DNA from: CAZKUN01 sp964555935
GTDB taxonomy: Bacteria > Armatimonadota > Zipacnadia > Zipacnadales > VGFC01
Assembly (NCBI GenBank): GCA_964555935.1
Contig: CAZKUN010000206.1
Location: forward strand, 1-16,241
Length of the DNA: 16,241 nucleotides
Direction of reading: 5' to 3'
The translations under genes and the position numbers were made by a program. The notes under the pieces were generated by a model. The model searched no databases, was not told where the DNA came from, and worked only from the letters and a program-made list of their open reading frames with translations. Shown here one piece after another: positions 1 to 8,800 of this stretch (the first letter of the stretch is position 1; every line of letters starts with the position of its first letter).

Positions 1-1
1 T

Positions 2-847
2 GAGAGCGAGGACTTCGTGCACTGGTCGCCCAAGGTGACGCTCTTCCCTCAGGGAGCCCTGCCGATCGACCGTCCGCGCAATACCAAGCTGTACCAGATG
101 GAGGTGTTCCCCTACGGCCAGGCCTACTTCGGTCTGATCTCCACCTACCACGGCGAGACGATCCAGCCAATCCCCCCCGAGCGAGAGGCCTGGGCCGATA
201 AGCTCAACGTGCAGCTCACGTTCAGCCGCAACGGGCGCACATGGAGCCGTGTCGGCGGCGCCGGCGCCTTTGAGCCCGCTGACTTCGGGGAGGACCGGAA
301 CTGGCTGGCCGAGTCGGAAGCGGCCACGTTCATCCCCTGGGGACGCGCAAAGCAGGACTGGGACTGGGGCTCGATCTACCCGCTCCAGGCCCCGATCGTG
401 ACTGGCGACACCATCCGCTTCTACTACGTTGGGGCCACCGGCCGGCACTGGGCCTCCTACCACGGCGATGACCCCAAAACCAACGGCATTGGCCTGGCCA
501 CGCTGCGCCGAGACGGGTTCGTGTCCGTCGAAGGCAGCGGGGCGCTCACCACGCGGCCGCTTCTGTTCCTCGGCGACGGGATCGAAGTCAACGCCGACGC
601 CGAGGGCGGAGCTATCCGCGTCGCCGCTCTCGACGCGGACGGCAACGTGATCGAGGGCTTCTCCGAGGACGCGTGCGCGCCGCTTACCGGCGACGACGTG
701 CACCACGTGCTGAAATGGAACGACAGCGACGACTGCCACCTGATCCAGGGCCGCCCGATCCGGCTGCGCTTCCACCTCGAGAACGCGCGACTGTTCTCGT
801 TCACGCCGCGAATACTGCACAATCACTATATCCCGTCCTACGACTGA
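2..847 (+). CDS. Glycosidase-like beta-propeller protein, C-terminal part (5' end cut by window)
   Basis: The reading frame is open from base 2, and the residues before the first possible GTG at 17 (ESEDFVHWSPK) already look like the propeller-blade motif of five-bladed GH32/43/68-type or BNR-like proteins. The gene therefore starts outside the window and 281 residues are visible. A second blade motif reads TFSRNGRTWSR. After it comes a beta-sandwich tail (GIGLATLRRDGFVSVEG, then NADAEGG, VIEGFSEDACAPL and RPIRLRFHLENARLFSF). This tail is clearly related to the last third of the large fusion at 10476-13729 and to the minus-strand fragment at 9258-10151. Characterised relatives of such propellers cleave or bind sugars, but I cannot name a substrate or point to catalytic residues here. 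It ends with TGA, 57 bases before the DUF4091 gene, with which it may be co-transcribed. Family relationship is fairly sure; enzymatic function is not. Confidence 0.75.
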   Translation, partial: ESEDFVHWSPKVTLFPQGALPIDRPRNTKLYQMEVFPYGQAYFGLISTYHGETIQPIPPEREAWADKLNVQLTFSRNGRTWSRVGGAGAFEPADFGEDRNWLAESEAATFIPWGRAKQDWDWGSIYPLQAPIVTGDTIRFYYVGATGRHWASYHGDDPKTNGIGLATLRRDGFVSVEGSGALTTRPLLFLGDGIEVNADAEGGAIRVAALDADGNVIEGFSEDACAPLTGDDVHHVLKWNDSDDCHLIQGRPIRLRFHLENARLFSFTPRILHNHYIPSYD

Positions 848-904
848 GCAGGCGAAAGGTCGAGACCGGTAGAACCGAAACCCGCAGCATCAGGCACAAC
901 CACA

Positions 905-2605
905 ATGCTACGCGGCATCACTGAACGCTCCCCATCCACCTCGTTCCTCACCGCTGCGCTTGTAGTAGGGGCTATGGCGATGAGGCACGATGATGCCCGG
1001 GCTCAATCGAACACGGATCTCGTCGTGTTCGTCAGCCACTGGCTGGAGCGCGGCGACCAGGCCACGAAGCCGGAGGCCGACCAGATCGTCGACACCGTCA
1101 CGGTCGCAGCCGCGCCCGGCGAATACGAGCCGGCGACGATCAGCGTTCGCGCCGCGCAGCCACACGAGCAGTTGCGCCTGGAGTTGGGCGGCGACCTGAC
1201 GACCGACGCCGGCGACAGAATCGACGCCGGCGCCGTGAGCATTCGGCTGGCGGACCCGTTCGAACCGTGGACAAAGAAGAAGGGCATCGAGCAGTTCCTG
1301 CTGAGCACCAATACGGTAGAACTGGCCGCCGACACCACGCGGCGCTTCTGGCTGACGGTGCACGTCCCCGACGACGCGCGGCCAGGGACCTACCGGTCAA
1401 GGCTCGTGGTGGGTGTGCCGACCACGGAACTGGGGCCCGACCTCGGCCGCCTACAGCCGCTGAAGGTCCTCACGCTCCGGGTGCGTGTGCGGCCCATCCG
1501 CCTGCTCGATCCCCACGAGACGGGCATGGCCTTCTTCATGTACCACAACACGGGGTACCACAGGCAATTGCCCGACGACGCGCAGCAGGCTGTCTCGGCC
1601 GACTACCAGCGGCTCATATACGAGGACATGCGGCGGCATGGCATGACGACCGCCACGCTGTACATCTACCCCGTTGTCGAGGATCAGTTCACGCTCACCG
1701 AGAGCGAACCAGGGCACTTGCCCTTCGCGGCCTCGATGCAGTTGCTGGCCGAGACCGACCTCGTCGCGCCAGGCCTGCCGGTGATCTGGCTCGGGCCCGA
1801 GAGCTACGGCCCGGACGTATGGACCCAGGTGCTCGACGAGCGGCGCCGGCGCGGGTGGCCCGAGATCATCCTCTACGCGGCCGACGAGCCCGGCGAGGAG
1901 GATCGCAACAGCCGCGTGCGGGCCTTCATGCGGAAGTTCCAGCCCTTCCAGCGCAAACGGCTCGACGACCCCGTGCGCGTCACCACGGCGCTGGGCTCAT
2001 CCCAAGGGATCCAGACCGTTGGGCACTACTACGACCTCTGGATCGGGTGCATGGCCCAGCGGATCGGTGAGTCCGGGGTGATCGCCGACGCCGCGATGCA
2101 CCGCAAGGAACTGTGGACCTACGACTGCATGCTCGCACCGGTCGACGCCGAGACCGACCGATACTACTTCGGCGTCTGGGCATGGGCCAGCGGCGTGAAG
2201 GGCTGTTCCCACTGGTGCTACTTCGACGCCGGGCCACGGCTCAGTTACGCCTATCCCGCGAAGGATGAGCTGATCCCAACCATCGGCTGGGAGGCCGTGC
2301 GCGAGGGGATCGACGACTACCGCTACCTGGCGACGTTGAGGCGTCTGGCCAGCCGCGCATCCGATGCCGGCCGGGCAGACCTGGTGCGCGACGCCGAGTC
2401 CGTGTTCGCGCAAGCCCGCGCCATGGTGACCATGGACAACTACGGCAAGGCCTACCACCTGGCCCTCGCGGCCGGCGGCGATGCGACGGCCTACGACCGG
2501 CCGCGCGTCGAGCCCGACCTCCCTCTCGCGGCCTACGATGCGCTGCGCCAGGCGGCTGCCGAGCAGATCGCCGAGATCGACGCCGCCCTGGCGGCGGGGC
2601 CGTAA
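905..2605 (+). CDS. Secreted DUF4091 / GH123-like glycoside hydrolase
   Basis: This 566-residue protein has a signal-peptide-like N-terminus: a hydrophobic stretch at about residues 13-26 followed by an Ala-rich ARAQS cleavage region near 31-35, which supports ATG 905 although no good Shine-Dalgarno precedes it. Residues 40-200 form a beta-rich N-terminal domain (EYEPATISVRA, then VPDDARPGTYRSRLVV). Residues 205-480 look like the DUF4091 / GH123 catalytic barrel. YAADEPGEE carries an adjacent Asp-Glu pair (D327-E328) at the place of the GH123 substrate-assisted Asp-Glu, and GWEAVREGIDDYRYLATL (461-478) is the hallmark C-terminal motif. Characterised GH123 enzymes are beta-N-acetylgalactosaminidases; most DUF4091 proteins are uncharacterised, so that activity is only a possibility. 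A helical tail (about 480-566) follows. It would act in the periplasm or outside the cell. Confidence 0.85.
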   Translation: MLRGITERSPSTSFLTAALVVGAMAMRHDDARAQSNTDLVVFVSHWLERGDQATKPEADQIVDTVTVAAAPGEYEPATISVRAAQPHEQLRLELGGDLTTDAGDRIDAGAVSIRLADPFEPWTKKKGIEQFLLSTNTVELAADTTRRFWLTVHVPDDARPGTYRSRLVVGVPTTELGPDLGRLQPLKVLTLRVRVRPIRLLDPHETGMAFFMYHNTGYHRQLPDDAQQAVSADYQRLIYEDMRRHGMTTATLYIYPVVEDQFTLTESEPGHLPFAASMQLLAETDLVAPGLPVIWLGPESYGPDVWTQVLDERRRRGWPEIILYAADEPGEEDRNSRVRAFMRKFQPFQRKRLDDPVRVTTALGSSQGIQTVGHYYDLWIGCMAQRIGESGVIADAAMHRKELWTYDCMLAPVDAETDRYYFGVWAWASGVKGCSHWCYFDAGPRLSYAYPAKDELIPTIGWEAVREGIDDYRYLATLRRLASRASDAGRADLVRDAESVFAQARAMVTMDNYGKAYHLALAAGGDATAYDRPRVEPDLPLAAYDALRQAAAEQIAEIDAALAAGP

Positions 2606-2607
2606 GC

Positions 2608-2703
2608 ACGGGGATCCGTATCGCCACGCACATCTACAACACCGCGTCCGACATTGAGAGGCTTGTCGGGGCCCTGGCCGACGAGCTGAGTGAGAACGGG
2701 TAG
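2608..2703 (+). pseudogene. Remnant: C-terminal end of a class V (cysteine desulfurase-like) aminotransferase
   Basis: Directly behind the DUF4091 stop codon, one frame reads TGIRIATHIYNTASDIERL and then VGALADELSENG before TAG at 2701-2703. This is the signature C-terminus of PLP-dependent class V aminotransferases of the cysteine desulfurase / isopenicillin-N-epimerase type, whose consensus is close to G-(I/V)-R-(V/I)-x-x-H-x-YNT-x-x-(E/D)-I-(E/D)-R-L-V-x-A-L. No ATG or GTG lies in frame in the piece, and upstream the same frame runs into the intact DUF4091 gene. It therefore cannot be a gene by itself. The lysine- and PLP-binding body of the enzyme is missing. I read it as what remains after a deletion or recombination; a mis-joined assembly is the alternative. 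Confidence 0.6.
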
Positions 2704-2718
2704 GACCGCGGTACGGTC
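2704..2718 (+). other. Short hairpin right after the aminotransferase remnant
   Basis: GACCG (2704-2708) and CGGTC (2714-2718) are perfect inverted arms around a five-base loop, CGGTA. They begin at the base after the remnant's TAG stop. There is no T-tract, so a rho-independent terminator is unlikely, though it could be an old 3'-end structure of the lost gene. A five-pair stem can arise by chance in GC-rich DNA. Confidence 0.2.
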
Positions 2719-2772
2719 GTCTCTAACTCGGTGTCGCAGGGATGAGACTGCACCCGGAAAGTGGTGAGCTGA

Positions 2773-4014
2773 GTGAAGACCATCAGAGTCGGAATCCTGG
2801 GCGTGGTCCGGGGACTTGGCATCATCCGAGCCGCCGCGCCGTCCATGCGCCTGAAGCCGGTGGCTCTGTGCGATACGGATGAGCAGCGTCTGCGCGACGC
2901 GGCCGAGGAGACCGGGGCGGAGGCCTACACCGACTACGACAAGTTTCTCGAACATGACACGGACGCCGTGATCGTGACCAACAGCTTCCACGAGCACGCG
3001 CCGTATGCGATCCAGGCGCTGAACGCCGGCAAACACGTTCTGTCAGAAACGGCTGCCTGCTTCACCCTCGCCGAGGGGGTGGAACTGATTGAGGCCGTCG
3101 AGAAGACGGGCCGGATCTACATGTTCGCCGAGAACTACCAGTACAACTTGTTCAGCCAGGAGATCACGCGGGTATTCCAGAGCGGCAAGCTGGGCCAGTT
3201 CATGTATGGCGAGGCCGAGTACGTGCACCCGGCCGACGCCGACTTCTGGCTAGAGCGGTCACCTGGGGTGGACCACTGGCGGAACTGGATCCCGGCCACC
3301 TACTACTGCACTCACGCCATGGCGCCGATCATGACGGCGACCGACACGATGCCCGTTAAGGTGAATGGCTTCGTGATGCCCCACGCCGCCGACGACCCCG
3401 TCGCGGCTCGGAGCGTGTGGCGCAATGACGCGGCGTCGGTGATCGTGGTGCGCATGGACAATGGCGCGGTTGCCAAGCTGCTTCAGTACCGCCTGAGTGG
3501 CTACAACGTGTGGGTGCGCATCCACGGCAGCCGCGGGACGATCGAGAACCTGCGTCACGGCAACCAGATGATGGTCCACCTTCGCCGAGAGCAGTTCCAT
3601 GAGAGAAAGACCGACCCGACCGAACAGATCTACCTCCCGCGGTTTGCCAAGCATCACGAGCAGGCCATCCAGACGGCCCACGCCGGCTCGGACTTCTTCG
3701 TGAATTACCACTTCGCGGAGGCCATCCGCAAGAACGAGCAACCGTACCTCGACGTCTACCGAGGCGTGGCGATGTCGATCATCGGCCCGCTGGCGTATCG
3801 CTCCGCGCTGGACGACTCGAGTCCACTCGAAGTGCCCGACCTGCGGAAGGCGTCCGTCCGGCGCAGATACGCCAACGACCATTGGCGCCCGGACCCGGCT
3901 TGCCGGAAGAAGGGCGATCCGTGGCCCAGCGTTCGTGGCGAGATCAAGCCGACGTCCGCGCAATTGGCGCGCGCCCGGAAGGCCTGGGGGCGCGTCGGTT
4001 ACACCGACGAGTGA
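2773..4014 (+). CDS. Gfo/Idh/MocA-family oxidoreductase
   Basis: A 413-residue NAD(P)-dependent dehydrogenase-like protein that probably oxidises, reduces or epimerises a sugar or cyclitol in the cytoplasm. The N-terminal Rossmann fold shows as KTIRVGILGVVRG (a variant of GxGxxG) and VALCDTDEQR ending the second strand. DAVIVTNSFHEHAPYAIQAL and NAGKHVLSET follow in the usual order. Most of the superfamily has Glu-Lys-Pro after the GKHV(L/F) strand; here it is SET (91-93), so the usual lysine is absent, as in some subfamilies. MFAENYQY and the region ATYYCTHAMAPIM (175-187, His181) belong to the C-terminal substrate domain. The start is GTG 2773: an in-frame TGA at 2770-2772 rules out anything earlier, and GGAAAG lies 11 bases upstream. 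The C-terminal 50 residues are rich in Arg, Lys and Trp. The family is certain; the substrate is unknown. Confidence 0.9.
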   Translation: MKTIRVGILGVVRGLGIIRAAAPSMRLKPVALCDTDEQRLRDAAEETGAEAYTDYDKFLEHDTDAVIVTNSFHEHAPYAIQALNAGKHVLSETAACFTLAEGVELIEAVEKTGRIYMFAENYQYNLFSQEITRVFQSGKLGQFMYGEAEYVHPADADFWLERSPGVDHWRNWIPATYYCTHAMAPIMTATDTMPVKVNGFVMPHAADDPVAARSVWRNDAASVIVVRMDNGAVAKLLQYRLSGYNVWVRIHGSRGTIENLRHGNQMMVHLRREQFHERKTDPTEQIYLPRFAKHHEQAIQTAHAGSDFFVNYHFAEAIRKNEQPYLDVYRGVAMSIIGPLAYRSALDDSSPLEVPDLRKASVRRRYANDHWRPDPACRKKGDPWPSVRGEIKPTSAQLARARKAWGRVGYTDE

Positions 4015-4025
4015 GCAAGCAAAGA

Positions 4026-4037
4026 CCGAGCGCTCGG
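4026..4037. other. 12-base perfect palindrome between oxidoreductase and DUF1349 genes
   Basis: CCGAGCGCTCGG is its own reverse complement and lies 11 bases behind the oxidoreductase stop and 28 bases before the next start. It could be a dimeric-protein binding site or nothing; I see no promoter boxes beside it and no second copy near another gene. Confidence 0.2.
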
Positions 4038-4065
4038 AGCGAGGAACCGGAGAGGGAGCGAGTAC

Positions 4066-4674
4066 GTGAACCTGTTTGAGGGTTGCGCTGACAGGGATGT
4101 GCCACAGGGAATGGCCTGGCTCAACGAGCCGCCGGAGTGGCGGTTCGACGACGGCGGGCGACTGACCATCGTGCCGGAGGCGGTCTCAGACTTCTTCCGG
4201 GCTAGCGGCGAGGAGCCAAGCGACAACGCTTGCCTGCTCTACACGCAGGTCACCGGAGACTTCACCGCCGTGACCCGAGCCGAGGCGGTTCTGGCCGGCT
4301 TCGGCGACGCGGCGGCGGTCACGGTGCGCGCCAACGAGGCGCTGTGGGCCAAGCTTTGCCTGGAGCGCAGCCCCATCGGCGATATCTCGGCCGTGTCCGT
4401 TGTGACTGACGAGTTCTCCGACGATGCAAACAGCGAGTTGCTGGAGCGGCCCGAGTGCTTCATGCGGCTCACCCGCAAGGGCGACGTCTTCGGCATGCAC
4501 TACAGCCTCGACGGCGAGACGTGGCGGCTCGTCCGATGCTTCCCGCTGAAGATGCCGCAAACCGTGATGGTCGGCATACACGCGCAAGCGCCGTTCCAGG
4601 GCGGTTGCCGAGTGGCGTTCGACTTCCTGAGGCTGACGGACGAGCCGATTGCAGACTTCCGTTCCGGCGAGTAG
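4066..4674 (+). CDS. DUF1349 family protein (concanavalin-like beta-sandwich)
   Basis: A 202-residue protein with the typical DUF1349 motif series: TQVTGDFTAVTRAEAV (60-75), VRANEALWAKLCLE (87-100), SVVTDEFSDDANSE (111-124), MRLTRKGDVFGMHYSLDGETWRLVRCF in two pieces (133-159), and VGIHAQAPFQGGCRVAFDF (169-187). The fold is a LamG/concanavalin-type sandwich. It is known both as a stand-alone cytoplasmic protein and as a carbohydrate-binding-like module on secreted enzymes, with no settled biochemical role. There is no signal peptide, so here it should be cytoplasmic. The start is GTG 4066, seven bases behind AGGGAG (4053-4058). It sits 51 bases after the oxidoreductase stop and probably shares its transcript, which suggests a role with sugar intermediates (inference). 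Length matches the stand-alone form. Confidence 0.85.
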   Translation: MNLFEGCADRDVPQGMAWLNEPPEWRFDDGGRLTIVPEAVSDFFRASGEEPSDNACLLYTQVTGDFTAVTRAEAVLAGFGDAAAVTVRANEALWAKLCLERSPIGDISAVSVVTDEFSDDANSELLERPECFMRLTRKGDVFGMHYSLDGETWRLVRCFPLKMPQTVMVGIHAQAPFQGGCRVAFDFLRLTDEPIADFRSGE

Positions 4675-4706
4675 GAGTTGACATCGCCGCGTTGACCGGA
4701 CCACCC

Positions 4707-4727
4707 GAAGTTCCTCTCAGGAACTTC
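4707..4727 (+). terminator. Strong hairpin between DUF1349 and URO-D-like genes
   Basis: GAAGTTCC (4707-4714) and GGAACTTC (4720-4727) are perfect 8-base inverted arms with the five-base loop TCTCA. The hairpin lies 32 bases after the DUF1349 stop and 66 bases before the next start. No run of T follows, so it is not a classical rho-independent terminator. It could be an intrinsic terminator of reduced strength, an mRNA-stabilising 3' structure or a processing site. It is the clearest hairpin I saw in the window and may divide the locus into two transcription units. Confidence 0.4.
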
Positions 4728-4793
4728 ATCCGCTCTGGAACTCGAGGCCCTGCAGGCTGCGCGGACCGGTCTTGCGGACCCACGGAGCAGGAC

Positions 4794-5855
4794 ATGACCA
4801 CAGAAGAACGGGTCCTTGCCGCACTCGATCACGGAGAGTCCGACCGAGTACCGGTGTGGACCATGATCAACAGTGCCGCGGTCTACCGGCACTTCGCGCC
4901 GCGGGACTTCGACTTCGCGGCGCTGACGGGCCCTGCCGACCCTTTCTCGCCGGCGTTCCAGCAGCTCTACANNNNNNNNNNGGCTGCCTGTCATGGACTC
5001 GGCATCGATGTGACGTTCACCAACGTCAATCCCTTCCCGCGAGAGGCGCAACCTGGCCAAACACATTGGCGGAAGCGCCCACTGAAGACGCTCGATGACC
5101 TGGCGCGGTTCACGCCGGCGGTGCCGTCGTACGGGGAACTCGTCGGCGCGTATGTGGCCAGCTTCACGGAGATCCAGGCCGCCCTCGCGCCACACACGTT
5201 GTACGTGTGCCAGGGCACGGCGTCGATTCAGTACTACAACGTCACCGGACTCGAGCTCTTCTGCGTGGCCATGTATGAGGCGCCCGGGGACGTCGGGCGC
5301 GTACTCGACGCCTATTCAGAGGCACACCGCGTGCAGACCCGGATCTACGCCGACCACCAGTTGGCGCCGGTCTACCAGGTGAGCTGTGACATTGGCGGCA
5401 AATCGGGCGTCCTGTTCTCCCCGGATTACCTGCGGCGCGAAGTTCTCCCCCGGCTGAAACGGGAAATCGAGCCGCTGAAACAGGCCGGGATCAAGGTGAT
5501 TGTGCACAGCGACGGCGACATCGCCGAGGTCCTCGACGACTTGGTCGCCATCGGCGTGGATGGGATCAACCCCTTGGAGGTCTCGGCCGGGATGGATTTG
5601 GCGGCCGTGAAGAAACGCTATGGGAGGAACCTGGTCCTGGTTGGCAACGTGGACGCCGCCCACGTTCTGCCGTTCGGCTGTCCCGCGGATGTTGAGCAAG
5701 ATGTCAGACGATGCGTTCGCGATGCGGCGGCCGGGGGTGGCTACTTCCTGGACACCAGTGCGGGCGAGATCATGGCGAGTGTGCCCGTGGGGAACGCGCT
5801 GGCCATGTTCGATGCTGTGAGAGACGTCGGGCGATACCCGATCCGACTGTCATAG
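4794..5855 (+). CDS. Uroporphyrinogen decarboxylase (URO-D) family protein, probably corrinoid methyltransferase-like; contains assembly gap
   Basis: About 353 residues, the usual URO-D length. The N-terminus MTTEERVLAALDHGESDRVPV is the standard family opening. Further marks are GLGIDVTFTN, DIGGKSGVLFSPDYLRREVLPR, the barrel strand HSDGDIAEVLDDLV (near residue 238), GINPLEVSAGMDLAAVKKRYG, GNVDAAHVLPFG, GGGYFLDTSAGEI and a C-terminal YPI. True HemE enzymes make heme. Members with this wording, found outside heme operons in such bacteria, are more often thought to move methyl groups to or from corrinoids (MtaA/MtbA-like), but I cannot identify the substrate. ATG 4794 follows GGAG (4784-4787) by six bases. 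Ten Ns at 4972-4981 interrupt it after ...FQQLY, but both sides are in one frame. It sits nine bases before the GH38-like gene, so the two are almost surely translated from one mRNA. Confidence 0.85.
   Translation: MTTEERVLAALDHGESDRVPVWTMINSAAVYRHFAPRDFDFAALTGPADPFSPAFQQLYXXXXAACHGLGIDVTFTNVNPFPREAQPGQTHWRKRPLKTLDDLARFTPAVPSYGELVGAYVASFTEIQAALAPHTLYVCQGTASIQYYNVTGLELFCVAMYEAPGDVGRVLDAYSEAHRVQTRIYADHQLAPVYQVSCDIGGKSGVLFSPDYLRREVLPRLKREIEPLKQAGIKVIVHSDGDIAEVLDDLVAIGVDGINPLEVSAGMDLAAVKKRYGRNLVLVGNVDAAHVLPFGCPADVEQDVRRCVRDAAAGGGYFLDTSAGEIMASVPVGNALAMFDAVRDVGRYPIRLS
4972..4981. other. Assembly gap (10 N) inside the URO-D-like gene
   Basis: Ten Ns follow the codon for Y in FQQLY and precede AACHGLGIDVTF. 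Continuing the frame needs a real gap of 3n+1 bases, which 10 fits, although a fixed run of 10 Ns is usually a placeholder. A gap of a single base would give a natural-looking LY-x-AACHGLGIDV. Confidence 0.95.
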
Positions 5856-5864
5856 GGGGCGTCG

Positions 5865-8800
5865 ATGGCCAGGATCGAATTGACAGGGGCGACGGTTGAC
5901 GTTGACCACCCGTGCGGGTTGGGCCGTTGCCTCACGCGGAGGACGCAGTACTTCTACTCCCTGCTCTGGGATCCGCGCGTTCTGTCGCGTACCGAAGCGC
6001 CGCCTGCCCTGAGAATGCCGGGGGAATCGACACGTCATCCGGCAGCCAGCCTTCTGTTCCACGCGCATCCGACATTAGCCGACGACACGGCTGCGGTCAC
6101 CGAGGTAGTGGCCGCGGGCGGGTCGGTCGTGCTCACTCAGCCGGATCTCGACGCGCTGGCTGACCTGCCCGCGTTCAGGCAGTTGCTCGGGGAAGGCCGG
6201 TCACTGGTGTCTCTGAAGGAGCGCTGGCACCTCGGGCCGCTTGCTGTGCGAACATACCACTACGCCGACCGGGCGACGTTTCTGAGGCTTGACGCGGCGA
6301 GCGGAGCTGTCCTCTCATCGATCGGCGATAACCCAGACCTCGTGCTGACCGAGGGGGGTGGCATCTTCGCGGGGGATCCCTTCACGACCATCTTGGCGTA
6401 CATCAATGTCCCATACTACCCCCAACTCCTGCTCGACTTCGCGTCGCTGCTGGCCCAGCTCGTCGCCTCGATAGCCGACCGCCCGATATCTGCTACCGAG
6501 GAGCGATTGCTGCGATCGAACCCCGACATCCGGCGCGACTTCCACGCGTTCGGGTATGCCTACATGACGGTCCTTGAACTCGATCGCTGCTATGGCGGCA
6601 GCGCCGTCGACCTCGAGCAAGCCGGCCGTTGCGCGGTCCAAGCGGCGAGCGCGATGACCGCCGGGGATGTGGGGCGGGCTGAGCGGGGCCTTTCCGAGGG
6701 TCTTGAGGCGCTGGAGCGAGAGAACCGCAAGCTCCAGCCGACGCCGGCCGCGTTTACCGACACGCTGCATGGCGGAGGCTTGTATGACGACGTTGGCTAC
6801 TTCGAGTTCGATTGGCCGCAGCATCCGGCCGACCTGCTGCGAAGCCACCTAAACTGGGTGCAGCAGAGATCGTATCGATTCAACATCGATTTCGGAGCGC
6901 AGTCCGTTCAGTGCATGGCGGAGCGTTTCCCCAGGCTGTTCGACGATCTGCGGGCGGCCCAGGACGAGGGGATGGTCGAGTTCGTCAACGGGACGATCAA
7001 CCAGCCTTACCCTCCCTTCCACTCGCTGGAGAGCCAGATCCGCCAGTTCGCGGACGGCAACGCCGCGCTCGAGGGAGTTCTGGGGCGACCGGCTCGGATC
7101 TACGCATCCCAGGAATTCGGGTTCTCGCCGCAGTTGGCCTCGATCCTGGCCCAGCAGGGCTACGCAGGTGCCGTGCTTCGGGTCCAAAACATGGGCGATG
7201 CCCCCACGCTGCGCGAGGAGCGAATCCTCTGGGCGGCGCCAAGCCAGGACGCGCTGGAGGCAGTGCCATCCCACCCCTACAAGTCAGAGCAGCGAAACGA
7301 CGCGACCTACAACAACTTGCACCTGAAGCTCTTTGCGCACCAACAGACGGGGCTGGACTTCGCCGTGTTCAGCGGCCTTGGCGACATCAGCTACTACCGC
7401 CCGTTCCGCGAGGAGCTCGCGCGAGTCTGCCATTACGCCCCCGTCTTCGGCGGGTTCCAAACGTGGAGCCAGTACTTCGCCGAGCCGCGCCCCGGGCAAT
7501 TGCGCAGGCACTGCTTCACGATGGAGGACTTCGACTGCCGCGCCGCATTCATGGAGATCGAGGGGGATTGGAGCGCGCATCGCCCGGTAACGGGCGGCAA
7601 CAATACGGCCTGCATGCGGTCGCTGTCCACGTCGCACCTGTTCTGTGCGGCCGAGATGCTTGAGGCCTCCCTGGCCGCGCAAGGCGTGAAGACGCGGAAT
7701 CCCTCGGCCGATCGCTGGAGCTGGACAGCACTCGCCGTCCATCAGGGACATGACGTGTATTTCGCACCGTACCATTCCGCCGGCGGATTCCTCGGCGGCG
7801 TGTCAAACCATCGCTCTGCGCTCGAGGGACGGGCGATCCAAAATGTCGCCGATTACGCGGGACCGTGGGACTTCCGACCCGTCATCGAGCGCAGCCTGCA
7901 GGATCTGACTCGTTCGGAAAAGGGTGCCAGACGCTCGATCCATCGCCACCTCAGACGTCTCACCCCCGCATCGCCGCTACGCGATCGATATGTGGTCTAC
8001 AACCCCGGTCCCGCCCACACAAGAGCAGTCACCGTCCGGCGCGCTGCCGGTAAGGGACTGGCGCTAGGGGGCGAGCGGCTACCCGTCCAAGACGTGGGGC
8101 GAGACCTCCTGGTTCTGGTTCCCCTACCGGCATGCGGGTTCGTCGTGCTGGAGGCGACCGAGGATGGCCAGAAGGACGTTCCCCGTCCCGATGCCGCCGT
8201 GTCGGTCGGGGACGACTACCTCGACAACGGCCTACTGCGTGCCGAGTTCGACCTGGCCCAAGGCAACATCAGACGCCTGATCCGCTTGGCCGACGGACGG
8301 GACCTACTGGACGATGGTAGCCACAGCTTCTGTTTCCCGGGCGACGAGAGCCAGCGGTGCCTGAAGGCTCGAGTCACCATGGAAGGCCCGCTCCGAGGAG
8401 GCCTGGAATTCGAGGTCAGCGTCGGCGAGAAAAGAGGGGCATCCAGTCGGATTCGTACCCGAGCCGTGCTCGACGCCGGCGCGTCGGTGCTGAGGTTTGA
8501 GGACAAGATTCTCCGCTGCCCGGAAGTCCGGGGCGACCAGTGGCACAACCACCTGGGCGTGAGGTTCAACCTCGCCGAGGCTTCACCCCAGATCATGCGC
8601 TGCCACGCGAACGTCCTTGAGCCAGCGTCGGCTGAGCGCGTGTTCAGCCTCAACCTCCTCCTCGCACGTGGCGCTGAGCGAGACGTTCTGTTCATCAACG
8701 AAGGCAACCAGTTCTATCTTTGTCGCGACGGGGAGATCAGCAACATACTGGTTTTCGAGCAGGAGCCGGCCCGGGAGTTCACATGCGGGGCAGGATTTGC

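Noticed and set aside
17..19. GTG at 17 as the start of the first gene
   Set aside because: The frame is open to base 2 and the residues before it fit the blade motif; the gene continues outside the window.
1267..2070. Open frame of 267 codons on the + strand inside the DUF4091 gene
   Set aside because: Shifted-frame shadow: Arg/Ala/Pro-rich and without domains, while the overlapping frame has clear family motifs.
4678..4683. TTGACA as a -35 promoter box after the DUF1349 stop
   Set aside because: No -10-like hexamer at 16-18 bases downstream; the spacer there is CCACCC-like.
6812..7663. 283-codon open frame inside the GH38-like gene
   Set aside because: Shadow frame; low-complexity composition, and the main frame carries the family motifs throughout.
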